In this document: positions 33,363 to 42,600 of the stretch, piece by piece | How positions within the stretch are numbered: position 1 is the first letter of the stretch | Layout: every line of letters starts with the position of its first letter | Assembly (NCBI GenBank): GCA_947593955.1 | Contig: CANQDV010000004.1 | Span: 1 to 45,325 of the forward strand | Length of the DNA: 45,325 bases | Direction of reading: 5' to 3' | From: an uncultured Bacilli bacterium | GTDB lineage: Bacteria; Bacillota_I; Bacilli_A; RF39; UBA660 | Position numbers and translations under genes: made by a program | Notes under the pieces: generated by a model | What the model saw: only the letters and a program-made list of their open reading frames with translations | What the model was told of the DNA's origin: nothing | The model's database searches: none

Positions 33363-35678
33363 TTACTTCACCCCAATAATATAATTAAATATTTCTTCAT
33401 AGTTATCAACATATTTTATTTGCAAATCTTTTTTTACATCTAATGGAACTTCTTCTAAGTCTTTTTCATTCTGTTTAGGCAAAAAAACAGTCTTTATTTT
33501 AGCTCTATGTGCCCCAATTAATTTTTCTTTTACTCCTCCAATTGGAAGTACTTTACCACGTAAAGTCATTTCTCCCGTCATACTTATAATAGAAGGAACT
33601 GCCGTATTAGTAAAAGCACTTAATAAGGCTGTCGTTATAGCTACTCCTGCCGATGGACCTTCTTTAGGAACTGCTCCTTCTGGTACATGAATATGTATAT
33701 CAAGTTCATCTAGATAAGTAGATTTTATTTTATATTTTTGACTATTACTTTTTATGTAACTAAAAGCAATTCTTGCTGATTCACGCATTACTTCACCTAA
33801 AGAACCTGTTAAAATTAATTCACCTTTACCAGGGAAAGTAGTAACTTCAATTGGTAATATGTCTCCTCCGAAAGCAGTATAAGCAAGACCATTGACAACC
33901 CCTACTCTTGAATCATTATCGTTATTAGTATAATAATATTTAGGATTGCCTAGATATTTTTCCACATTAGATTCATTTATTTTATATATTTTCTTAAATT
34001 TACTAATTACCATATCTTTGACAATTTTTCTTAAAATAGTTGCTATTTCTCTTTCTAAATCACGAACTCCTGCTTCTTTAGTATAATTTCTAATTATTGT
34101 AAATATTGCTTCATCTGTGAAATTTACTTCTTTTTCTTGTAAACCATGTTCTTTTAATAATTTTTTTATTAAATAATTTTTAGCTATATCAAATTTTTCA
34201 TATTCAGTATATGAAGATAATTCGATTATTTCTAATCGATCTCGCAATTCGCTAGGAATTTGTTCTAAATAATTAGCTGTAGCAATAAACATTACATTAC
34301 TCAAATCAAATTCTTCTTCTATATAATGGTCACTAAAATTTTTATTTTGTTCTTTATCTAATATTTCAAGTAAACTTGATGCAGGATCACCTTTAATATC
34401 TTTAGTCATCTTATCTATTTCATCGATTATAAAAACGGGATTAGAAGTTCCTGCTTTTTTCATTCCTTGAATAATTAAACCAGGAGCTGCTCCAATATAT
34501 GTTCTTCTATGACCGACGATTTCGGCTTCATCGTTAACTCCACCAACCGATATTTTTGTCCACTTTCTTTTTAGACTCTCAGCAATACTTTTAGCAAGGG
34601 TTGTTTTTCCTACTCCAGGAGGTCCCACCAAACAAAGAATGGGACTTCTTGAATTATTAGTATTTTGTTTAACTGCTAAATATTCAAGAATACGTTCTTT
34701 GACGTTATCTAAGGCATAATGAGTACTATCTAATATTTCTTTTACTTTATTTAAATCATTATTATCTTTTGTAACTTTATTCCAAGGAAGTTTTAACAAC
34801 CAATCAATATAAGTTCTTATCATTCCCAATTCTGGAGAATTAGGATTACAAGAAGTATAACGTTCTAATTCATTATTTAATCTTTTATGAACTTTTTCAG
34901 GACAGTTTAATTTTTCTATTTCTTTTCTTAATTCGTCTATTTCACTATCTCGATCATTAATATCACCAAGTTCTTCTTTAATAACTCTTATTTTTTCTCT
35001 TAAAACAAATTCTTTTTGACTTTCATCCAATTGCTTACTTACTTCATCTTCGATTTGCTTTTCAAGTTTTAATATTTCCATATCATTATTAATATCATCT
35101 AGAATCATTTTTACTCTGCTAGTTGAAGATTCTTCTTCAATATATTCTAGCTTACGTTCATAAGTGGTTGGTAAAAATAATGATACAATATCTGTTAATT
35201 TATCAATATCACTTATGCCTGATGCTTGAGCTAAAACAGTATTGGACATATAAGGAACTTCTTGCACATATACTTCTACATGTTTCATTAGACTTCTAGC
35301 ATATGCCAATTCTTCTTTTAACTCTAATTCTTCAGGTATAATATTACTAATCATTGCTTCATATATATTATCATCTTTATTATAAGCATGAACTCTTGCT
35401 CTATTTAAACCAGATAAAATAATTCGCGTTTTACCATTAGGCATTTCAATTTTCATTTTAATTTGAGCTACAACACCTATTTTCGGTAATTCGCTAATGT
35501 CAGGATCGATTTCTAAACTATCTTTTGGGATTACGACTAATATATTACTATTATAATAAGATTCCGCTAATGACAATAATTTTTTATCATTATCACTTTC
35601 AAATTCTAAACGCATTTCACTATGAGGGAATAAAACCATATTACGAATTAACAGTACTGGTAAATTAGTCTTATGCAT
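33363..35678 (-). CDS. lon: ATP-dependent protease Lon
   Basis: 771 aa. N-terminal Lon substrate domain (LPVLLIRNMVLFPHSEMRL), coiled coil, AAA+ module with Walker A GPPGVGKT (352-359) and Walker B VFIIDEIDK, and C-terminal protease domain with the catalytic Ser in KEGPSAGVA (Ser676) and the Lys of GGVKEK. LonA type, full length (B. subtilis 774 aa). GAAGGAGGG ribosome site and own promoter. A 9-bp AT-rich inverted repeat lies upstream of the promoter. The next gene starts 2 bases after its stop. Confidence 0.98.
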   Translation of the reverse strand: MHKTNLPVLLIRNMVLFPHSEMRLEFESDNDKKLLSLAESYYNSNILVVIPKDSLEIDPDISELPKIGVVAQIKMKIEMPNGKTRIILSGLNRARVHAYNKDDNIYEAMISNIIPEELELKEELAYARSLMKHVEVYVQEVPYMSNTVLAQASGISDIDKLTDIVSLFLPTTYERKLEYIEEESSTSRVKMILDDINNDMEILKLEKQIEDEVSKQLDESQKEFVLREKIRVIKEELGDINDRDSEIDELRKEIEKLNCPEKVHKRLNNELERYTSCNPNSPELGMIRTYIDWLLKLPWNKVTKDNNDLNKVKEILDSTHYALDNVKERILEYLAVKQNTNNSRSPILCLVGPPGVGKTTLAKSIAESLKRKWTKISVGGVNDEAEIVGHRRTYIGAAPGLIIQGMKKAGTSNPVFIIDEIDKMTKDIKGDPASSLLEILDKEQNKNFSDHYIEEEFDLSNVMFIATANYLEQIPSELRDRLEIIELSSYTEYEKFDIAKNYLIKKLLKEHGLQEKEVNFTDEAIFTIIRNYTKEAGVRDLEREIATILRKIVKDMVISKFKKIYKINESNVEKYLGNPKYYYTNNDNDSRVGVVNGLAYTAFGGDILPIEVTTFPGKGELILTGSLGEVMRESARIAFSYIKSNSQKYKIKSTYLDELDIHIHVPEGAVPKEGPSAGVAITTALLSAFTNTAVPSIISMTGEMTLRGKVLPIGGVKEKLIGAHRAKIKTVFLPKQNEKDLEEVPLDVKKDLQIKYVDNYEEIFNYIIGVK

Positions 35679-35707
35679 ACAATTCCCTCCTTCGAAATAT
35701 GTTTTTT

Positions 35708-35736
35708 ATTATAATCATTAAAATTCAAAAAAGCAA
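35708..35736 (-). promoter_or_regulatory. Promoter of lon
   Basis: TTGCTT (35731-35736), 17 bases, TATAAT (35708-35713), minus strand. A perfect hairpin CTAAAAATT-ACC-AATTTTTAG (35760-35780) lies 25 bases further upstream; it is not a CIRCE or CtsR site. Confidence 0.65.
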
Positions 35737-35785
35737 CATATATGACAATATTTTACAAACTAAAAATTACCAATTTTTAGATATT

Positions 35786-35826
35786 AAAAAACCTTTAAAA
35801 TTTTAATAAAAATTCTAAAGGTTTTT
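35786..35826 (-). terminator. Terminator of uppS-cdsA-rseP
   Basis: Minus strand stem of 18 bases (AAAAACCTTTAGAATTTT/AAAATTTTAAAGGTTTTT, one mismatch), 4-base loop, T6. About 10 bases after the rseP stop. Confidence 0.85.
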
Positions 35827-35835
35827 ACATTATTT

Positions 35836-36885
35836 TTATTTAAAAAACATTCTTACAACATCGTTAAATGTTATAAATAATAAGAGTAATAATAAGAGAA
35901 TAAATCCAATGCTGTGACAAATATTTTCTACCTTAGGATTTACTGGTGAACCCTTTATTTTTTCAATAATTAAGAATAGTATTCTACCACCATCAAATGC
36001 TGGGAAAGGCAATAAGTTAATAAATCCTACGTTAATACATAATAAGGCAATTAATTGTAAAACACTTTCTACTCCTGCACTTCTTGTTTGACCAACAATT
36101 GAGTAAATACCAACAGGGCCACTTAAACTATCAACCCCTACTCCTCCTGTAAATAACAATTTTAAAGTAATAACCATTTGTTTAAATAAAGCTCCCGTTT
36201 TTACAAAAGCATATTTAATTGGAGCAAAAAAGCCTTTTTCATTTTCTCGATAAAACTCTACACCAAACTTGTAAGATGTAACATCATCAACTTTTTCAGC
36301 TAAAGGTGTAACTTCATAAGTAACTACCTCACCATCATCTTTTTCCATTTTGAAAATAACAGGATCTCCTGATGTTTCTACTGCTAAATAAAGTTTTACA
36401 TCATCAATCGTACTAATTTTATTACCATTGATTTCTAAAAATTTATCTCCTACTTCTATACCTGATAATTCCATTGGATATCCACTAGTTAATCCGCCAA
36501 CTTTAGGAGTCATAACTGGTGAACCAAAAAAGATACCACATAGTAATAGAATTAAAAAAGCTAAAATAAAATTATTACCTGCCCCAAAGAACATAATTAA
36601 AAATCTTTGCCATACAGGTTTATTATACATTTTCTTTTCTTTAGGAACACTTTTATCGTCATCAACCTCTTCACCTGCAAGCTGAACAAATCCACCAATA
36701 GGAATAGCTCTTATACAATAAACAGTCTCATCCTTTTTACTTTTTTTTGACCATATCTTAGGTCCCATACCTATAGAAAACTCATATACATAGACACCAA
36801 ACATTTTAGCAAAGACAAAATGTCCAAATTCATGAACTAAGACAATAATTCCTAATATTAAAATAAATAAAATTAAAGTTATCAT
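35836..36885 (-). CDS. rseP: Site-2 intramembrane metalloprotease RseP/RasP
   Basis: 349 aa. First helix carries HEFGH (18-22), the zinc site, as LVHEFGHFVFAKMFGV; then the periplasm-facing PDZ domain (VGGLTSGYPMELSGIEVGDKFLEINGNKI, about 125-205); the third motif is NLLPFPAFDGGRILF, with the zinc-binding Asp. Cleaves anti-sigma factors and signal peptide remnants in the membrane. Third gene of uppS-cdsA-rseP. The usual dxr gene between cdsA and rseP is absent. ATAGGAGGAA ribosome site. Confidence 0.96.
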   Translation of the reverse strand: MITLILFILILGIIVLVHEFGHFVFAKMFGVYVYEFSIGMGPKIWSKKSKKDETVYCIRAIPIGGFVQLAGEEVDDDKSVPKEKKMYNKPVWQRFLIMFFGAGNNFILAFLILLLCGIFFGSPVMTPKVGGLTSGYPMELSGIEVGDKFLEINGNKISTIDDVKLYLAVETSGDPVIFKMEKDDGEVVTYEVTPLAEKVDDVTSYKFGVEFYRENEKGFFAPIKYAFVKTGALFKQMVITLKLLFTGGVGVDSLSGPVGIYSIVGQTRSAGVESVLQLIALLCINVGFINLLPFPAFDGGRILFLIIEKIKGSPVNPKVENICHSIGFILLLLLLLFITFNDVVRMFFK

Positions 36886-36893
36886 TTTTCCTC

Positions 36894-37694
36894 CTATAAA
36901 AATTCTATAAACAAAATAAATCCTAATACAATAAAGATAATACTATCCAATCTATCTAAAATTCCACCATGTCCAGGAATTAAATTAGAAAAATCTTTTA
37001 CTCCATAATATCTTTTTATTGAAGAAAATATCAAATCTCCTAATTGACCAACTAATGATAAAACTAGTGTTATAAAAATAGTAATACCCAAATCAGCTCC
37101 AACATCTATTACGGTAGTATAATAAATAGTTCCAACAATAACTCCCATTATTGTTCCACCAATTAATCCTTCAATGGTCTTTTTAGGAGATATAAGTGGT
37201 GCTAACTGATTTCTACCTATATACATTCCTGTGATAAGAGCAAAAGTATCAGTAATTATAGATATTACAAATAAGTATATTATATATTCTAAGTTAAAAT
37301 TACGAACTAATATTAAAAGATTAAAACTTAATCCTATAAATATAGTTGAAGCTATTAAAAATAAGGCATCTGTTAAATTATATTTATTATTATCATTAAT
37401 AAATACCATTGGTGCTAAAAAAACAAACATTATGGCAGACATTAATCGATAATCCATTACAAAATATAAATCTTTAGAATTGTAATTAGTTAAAGTCATA
37501 AATATAACTATTACATATGCAAATAGTTCCACAGAAAAAGGAAAATCCTTTTTTGTTTTTCTAATCTTTAATAATTCATGTAATCCCATTAAAGCTATTA
37601 TTAACATAAGCATGGAAAAAGGTAACCCACCAATTAATAAAAGTGGAATAAATATAGCTAATAAAACAACCGCACTTAGTATTCTTATTTTCAT
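36894..37694 (-). CDS. cdsA: Phosphatidate cytidylyltransferase
   Basis: 266 aa membrane enzyme making CDP-diacylglycerol from phosphatidic acid and CTP. About seven membrane helices; the family signature is at the C-terminal third: SPKKTIEGLIGG, GQLGDLIFSSIKR and KDFSNLIPGHGGILDRLDS. Normal length. The start is 2 bases after the uppS stop, TTGGAGGAA ribosome site within the end of uppS. Middle gene of the envelope lipid operon. Confidence 0.97.
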   Translation of the reverse strand: MKIRILSAVVLLAIFIPLLLIGGLPFSMLMLIIALMGLHELLKIRKTKKDFPFSVELFAYVIVIFMTLTNYNSKDLYFVMDYRLMSAIMFVFLAPMVFINDNNKYNLTDALFLIASTIFIGLSFNLLILVRNFNLEYIIYLFVISIITDTFALITGMYIGRNQLAPLISPKKTIEGLIGGTIMGVIVGTIYYTTVIDVGADLGITIFITLVLSLVGQLGDLIFSSIKRYYGVKDFSNLIPGHGGILDRLDSIIFIVLGFILFIEFL

Positions 37695-37696
37695 AA

Positions 37697-38407
37697 TTAA
37701 TTTCCTCCAAATCTTCTATTTCTTTTATAATATTCTTCTAATGCTGCATCAAATTCTTTTTCTTTAAAATCAGGAAAATACACATCAGTAAAAACCATTT
37801 CACTATAAGCCATTTGATATAACATAAAATTACTTATTCTAAGTTCCCCACTAGTTCTAATTAATAAATCAATTGGTGGCAAATCGCGATATAAATATTT
37901 GCTAAAACTTTCTTTATTTAAAGAAACTAAATCTAATTTACCATTTTTGTAATCTTCAGCTATTTTACAGCTAGCATCGATTAATTCTTCCTGTCCACCA
38001 TAGTTTAAACATATATTTAAAATGCCCTTAGTATTATTCTTTGTTTTTTCTTCCATTTCATCCATAGCTTTTAACACGTCATCTCGAAGGGGCTTTCTTC
38101 TACCCGAAAAAACTACTTTAATACCTTCTTTTTGCAATTTTTTAAATTTCTTAGTAAACATTTCAATAAATAAATTCATTAGATAATCTACTTCTTCTTT
38201 AGATCTTTTAAAGTTTTCTGTAGAAAAAGCAAAAACACTCAGTACATCAATACCTTTTTTCAAGATATAAATTCCTAACTTTTCTAAGGTTTTACTACCT
38301 TCTAAATGTCCCATGCTCCTCTGATATCCTCTTTTTTGAGCCCATCTTCCATTGCCATCCATTATTATTGCTACATGTTTTGGAAGCCTATCTTCAACAT
38401 TATTCAT
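37697..38407 (-). CDS. uppS: Isoprenyl transferase, undecaprenyl diphosphate synthase
   Basis: 236 aa cytoplasmic cis-prenyltransferase that makes the C55 carrier used for peptidoglycan. Motifs: HVAIIMDGNGRWAQKRG with the catalytic Asp17, GHLEGSKTL, FAFSTENFKRSKEEVDYLM, ICLNYGGQEEL, DLLIRTSGELRISNFMLYQM (RTSGExRxSNFxLWQ) and YSEMVFTDVYFPDF. The usual W of FLLWQ is Y. First gene of uppS-cdsA-rseP with a strong promoter; ATAAGGTG ribosome site. Confidence 0.97.
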   Translation of the reverse strand: MNNVEDRLPKHVAIIMDGNGRWAQKRGYQRSMGHLEGSKTLEKLGIYILKKGIDVLSVFAFSTENFKRSKEEVDYLMNLFIEMFTKKFKKLQKEGIKVVFSGRRKPLRDDVLKAMDEMEEKTKNNTKGILNICLNYGGQEELIDASCKIAEDYKNGKLDLVSLNKESFSKYLYRDLPPIDLLIRTSGELRISNFMLYQMAYSEMVFTDVYFPDFKEKEFDAALEEYYKRNRRFGGN

Positions 38408-38429
38408 ATGATCACACCTTATATTTATA

Positions 38430-38458
38430 ATTATAATACATTTACATCAAAGTAACAA
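38430..38458 (-). promoter_or_regulatory. Promoter of uppS-cdsA-rseP
   Basis: TTGTTA (38453-38458), 17 bases, TATAAT (38430-38435), minus strand, 22 bases before the start. Confidence 0.65.
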
Positions 38459-38488
38459 GAAATTTACATTATCAAAAAAAAGGTTTAC

Positions 38489-38513
38489 AAAAAAAGAACC
38501 TTTAATAGGTCCT
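38489..38513 (-). terminator. Terminator of the MraZ-like gene
   Basis: Minus strand stem AGGACC/GGTTCT (one wobble) with a 7-base loop and T7, overlapping the stop codon. Confidence 0.7.
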
Positions 38514-38988
38514 ATTTATTTGGATTATTAAATATAGTTAATTTTTTTTGCTTTGCATTAACTATATCTTTAAACTTTTCTTCACTAGCAAATAACTCTA
38601 AATGATCCACAGCTGCTACTAAGTATATCTCATTTTCAAAACCTAAATTTTGACATGCTATCTCTGGTAAAACAACTCTAATTGAACCATTATCAGAACT
38701 ACTCACTGTTTTAACATCAACAATATTATATATCAATGCATTTTTTTCATATAAAGCTATATCATAATCGTCTTTACTTCTAGGATTAGATATTCTATCA
38801 TCTAACTCCTTTAATTTTGTCATAAGATAATTATAAGAATATATCTCTAAATATTCATGATCTTTTGAATATAAAAAAGCTATTACTTCTTGTGATTCCA
38901 TATTAACAAATTGTGGAATTTTTATTCTTCTTTTTTCTCCATTTATAGAGATAATTTTATGTCCTAAAATTATTTGTTCACCTAACAT
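38512..38988 (-). CDS. MraZ-like double AbrB-fold protein
   Basis: 158 aa from the ATG at 38988, which has an AAGGGGGG ribosome site (a longer frame to 39039 runs into khpA and lacks one). Two similar halves: GHKIISINGEKRRIKIPQFVNM ... EYLEIYSYNYLMTKLKEL and VKTVSSSDNGSIRVVLPEIACQ ... IYLVAAVDHLELFASEEKFKDI. This is the MraZ plan, with two swapped-hairpin domains, each reading a strand, KGRI-P turn, helix, then iEiws-E-W. The match is at the level of pattern, and the canonical DxxGRhxxP residues are only partly kept (EKRRIKIP, NGSIRVVLP). MraZ normally heads the dcw cluster; here the gene ends the rpsP-khpA unit. DNA-binding is an inference. Confidence 0.6.
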   Translation of the reverse strand: MLGEQIILGHKIISINGEKRRIKIPQFVNMESQEVIAFLYSKDHEYLEIYSYNYLMTKLKELDDRISNPRSKDDYDIALYEKNALIYNIVDVKTVSSSDNGSIRVVLPEIACQNLGFENEIYLVAAVDHLELFASEEKFKDIVNAKQKKLTIFNNPNK

Positions 38989-39005
38989 ATTAACCCCCCT
39001 TATAC

Positions 39006-39026
39006 AAAAAGAACCTTTATGGCTCT
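39006..39026 (-). terminator. Terminator-like hairpin between khpA and the MraZ-like gene
   Basis: Minus strand stem AGAGCC/GGTTCT (one wobble), 5-base loop, T5; it starts at the khpA stop codon. It probably reduces read-through into the MraZ-like gene. Nearly the same hairpin occurs after that gene (38489-38513). Confidence 0.6.
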
Positions 39027-39274
39027 TAAAAACTGTCAATATTAATTTTTACACGTTTATTATCCTTAAGATAACTACTGGCTTGAACGATAGTCCTTAT
39101 AGAATTAGCGACTTTTCCACCTTTTCCAATAACTCTACCCATATCATTATTGTCAATCATTACTTGAATAATAATAGTGTCTGGATCATCTGATTCAAAT
39201 TCTTTTACACTGACCATATCTTTATTAACAGCAAGAGCTTTAACTAATTCTTCTGTTAGTGTTACTAAATCCAT
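39026..39274 (-). CDS. khpA: KH-domain RNA-binding protein KhpA
   Basis: 82 aa single KH domain with the RNA-binding GxxG loop as RVIGKGGKVANSIRTIVQA (GKGG at 50-53). KhpA (YlqC) forms a complex with KhpB and binds many transcripts in Gram-positives, affecting cell division. It sits directly after rpsP, the conserved order rpsP-khpA(-rimM-trmD); rimM and trmD are not here. GGGTAATTAATT before ATG; 2-base gap from rpsP. Confidence 0.95.
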   Translation of the reverse strand: MDLVTLTEELVKALAVNKDMVSVKEFESDDPDTIIIQVMIDNNDMGRVIGKGGKVANSIRTIVQASSYLKDNKRVKINIDSF

Positions 39275-39276
39275 AA

Positions 39277-39555
39277 TTAATTACCCTTTTTATTTTTAGT
39301 ATCAGCAAACTCTTTCATAATCCCTGCTTTACTAAATAAATTTCTTACTGTATCAGTAATTTCTGCTCCATTTTGTAACCATTTGATAGCAACTTCTTTA
39401 TCAATTTTTACTTCAGCTGGTTCAGTTAATGGATTGTATGTTCCTACTAATTCTAAATATTGTCCATCTCTAGGTCTTCTTGAATCTGTTGCAACAATAC
39501 GATAAACAGGTCTTTTTTTAGCACCCATTCTTGTTAATCTTATTTTAACTGCCAT
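39277..39555 (-). CDS. rpsP: 30S ribosomal protein S16
   Basis: 92 aa. Starts [20 protein letters not shown], then [22 protein letters not shown] and an [21 protein letters not shown] segment, all standard for S16; the tail is basic (KNKKGN). The start at 39555 has AAAGGAG; a 46-codon upstream extension in the frame covers the promoter and is rejected. Strong promoter at 39587-39615 drives rpsP-khpA. Confidence 0.98.
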   Translation of the reverse strand: MAVKIRLTRMGAKKRPVYRIVATDSRRPRDGQYLELVGTYNPLTEPAEVKIDKEVAIKWLQNGAEITDTVRNLFSKAGIMKEFADTKNKKGN

Positions 39556-39586
39556 AAAATCTCCTTTCGTTTTCTTTAACATCTTG

Positions 39587-39615
39587 ATTATATATGCATT
39601 TATAAGATATGTCAA
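39587..39615 (-). promoter_or_regulatory. Promoter of rpsP-khpA
   Basis: Perfect consensus TTGACA (39610-39615), 17 bases, TATAAT (39587-39592), minus strand: the strongest promoter in the window. Confidence 0.85.
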
Positions 39616-39645
39616 GAAAAAAAAGTTAACACCTTTTCCTTTTCT

Positions 39646-39673
39646 AAAAAAAGATGTGCCTTTAAGCACACCT
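39646..39673 (-). terminator. Terminator of the giant surface protein gene
   Basis: Minus strand stem AGGTGTGC/GCACATCT (one wobble), 6-base loop, T7, about 12 bases after the stop. Confidence 0.8.
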
Positions 39674-39685
39674 TTTACTATTTTA

Positions 39686-42600
39686 TTATCCAATTACAGC
39701 ATCATATGATTCAATTACAGCATCATATTCGTTCCCAGAATCATTCTTAGGATTGTATTCAGTTATATCTTCACCCTTTTTATAGTATATTTTTACTCTA
39801 TCTTTAAAAGTTGGATGAACTTTAAACTTATAATTAGATACATCGTAGACTTCATCAGTTACTTCAATTAATATTTTTAAAATACTTTCTTTGTCTTTAT
39901 AATCAAACCATGAAGTTCCTAAATCTACATTGACATTAGAAGAGTTAGTTGATGCTTTTATTTTCAAACCATAACATCCATCAGAGCATGATGCTAAATT
40001 AGAAGATGATTGAATCAATTCCAAAATAGATCCTTCACTTTCAGAAATACCATTATTTAATACAACAAACTCTTTAGTATGTTCTCCGCCAATATAGTGA
40101 TTAGAACTTAATCTTGTTTTATTATTTACTGTTCCCGTAAATTCTACTAATACTTTAGCATTTGCTCCATCAAAATTACTAAAATAAATTGTTGTTGTAG
40201 GAGTGTCATATGAATAATGTACTAAACTATCCCATGTCTTTTCACTATCAATAGCATTAGCATTGAAATTAACAGTACTTACATAGAAATTATGACCATT
40301 AACAGTAACAACATCATTTCTCTCACTTGCAGAATCAACATTACCTGTTATTTTTAAATGTTCAATTTTAACATCGTCAGCCGTAACTTTTATTTGACCA
40401 ACTATTTCACCGTTAACATTTATTTTACCACTATCCAAACCAGTAATTATTATTCCTTCTTTTGCTATATCAAGTACTCCCTTAGTTAATGTAACAGTAC
40501 CTTCTATTATAACAACTTCAGTAGTACTTTCTTTGTTTACAGCTTCAATTAATTTATCCTCGGCACCCTCTTCACTAGCTTTTATTTTTAGAACATTTTC
40601 TAAATATTCAGGTTTTAATTGGGCAAAATAAGAAATTTCACCAGTAGGAATAGGTACTTTATCTGTTTCTACTGATACTTCTTTGCTTTCTGTCCAATAA
40701 CTCCATTTAGCAATAGTATAATTTGCTACTTTAGAAGAGAATGTAGTAAGATAAAGAATATTTTTTGGAGGCTCTGGTGCATATTCTGATTCAGATTCTT
40801 TATCATAATATCTAATGAAATTTGATGGATAACTAGTAAGAGTTCTATCACCTATATAAGTAATTTTTATCCATCTATCAGCTTTTTGATTATCAAGGAA
40901 ATAATGTACGTAATTATAATCTTCTTTTAATATTTTTTGGTCGCCTTTGTAAATGTCTTCCCCTGTTGGACTACCTTGATCCTCGTAAGTTTTTATTCTA
41001 TAAACATCATTAGCTTTGGATTTTTGATCACCATCAATAGTCAAATCAACCTTAGCAGATTTTTTAACTGCTTTGACAACAGGAATATCATATTTTTCAT
41101 TTGAATATGTCAACTTGCTAGCAACTAAATTACCTCCACCATTAACTAAAATTCCTGCCTCAGTACTTCCTGATAAATCAAGATTAGTTGCATTTAATGT
41201 AGATGCATTTTCTACAATAATTGCTTGTTTAGCAGCAGTCATCTTCAAGTTATTAATAGTTACATTAGCTTCTTTTACATCAAATATTGAATTGATATCA
41301 CTACTTGCTGTTAAAGTATATGTATTACCATCTAAACTACTTATTTCAACATTTCTATTTAGGGTATGTTGACTAGTAATATTAAAATCCTTAGCAATGT
41401 AAATATATTTAACTGCTTTTTCTAAAGCTTTCGTTAAATCAGCTTCACTACTTACTGTAGCACTATTAGCTGTAAATTTAATTGTGTATACTTTATTACT
41501 ATTTAATAATTCAGTTGTACTAGAAGTAGCACCAATAGTAATTGTAATTGTCTTATCATATAATGCCATATTATTTAAAGCAAAATCAGTATAAGCATCA
41601 CTTAATGCCGTTTGGAATAAGGTTTGTAGTTTACTTGATATTGTTGCTTTTTCATCACTTAAAGTAAAGTTATCATTTTGACCATCTATATCAAAAGTAA
41701 TACCTAATACTTCTTTTTTACCTAAAGCATATTCAATTATACCCGGTATTTTAGGTGATGTTAATTCACTTAATTTAACACTATTATCTTTTACATCAAA
41801 AGTAATTGTATTACCACTTTTGGTTATATCGTTAAATTTGTCAGTATAAACAGTTTTAAGATTATTAACTACAGCATCTAAGAATTCATCACCATCGATT
41901 GTATAATGAGCAGTTAATGTAATATCTTGATCTTCTGTTGTTACAGCTGTGTCTTCACCAAATTTAAATTCTGCACCATCTTGATACCATCCACTTAATT
42001 CATGATAAGATGGATTTTCTATATCACCAGGAATAATATCTGAAGAAATGATTTCTCCTTCATAGACATTAACATCTTTGGTTACTGATTCACCATCACC
42101 ATTTAAATAACTTAATGTCACTTTATTTTGAGTTCTGAATTCAAAATTAGTTTTAATTGTTTCAGATACTCCTAAATAATTATTGGCAGTTCCATCATAA
42201 TCAATGGAATACTTAATTTCACTTTCTCCTTCTGTAACTTCAACTACAACAATTACATACCCATTATTGTAATCAGTTTCCGTAGGAGTTATACTTTGTG
42301 AACCACTTTCTAAAGTTAAAGTCCACTTGCTATTAGCTTCTTTAATATTATTAGGAACAGCTATTTTTATTGGAACATAATATCCTTCTTTATCTTTATA
42401 TGTCTGTTGTTTTAAAACACTATTAGAACCTAATTGAGATTCTTTAATAGCATTCCAGTCAAATCCGTCAATAGAACCATCACTAGCTTGCGCTAAAGAA
42501 TAAGTACTACCAACTGATTCTTCTTGATAACTTAAGTTAGTTAAATCAAAGACAATTGTTGTTGGAGCATATTCATGATTAGATTCTCCATCTAAGTCAA

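Noticed and set aside
35760..35780. Inverted repeat upstream of lon as a CIRCE or CtsR operator
   Set aside because: The arms CTAAAAATT/AATTTTTAG match neither HrcA (TTAGCACTC) nor CtsR (GGTCAAA) sites; in such AT-rich DNA it may be chance.
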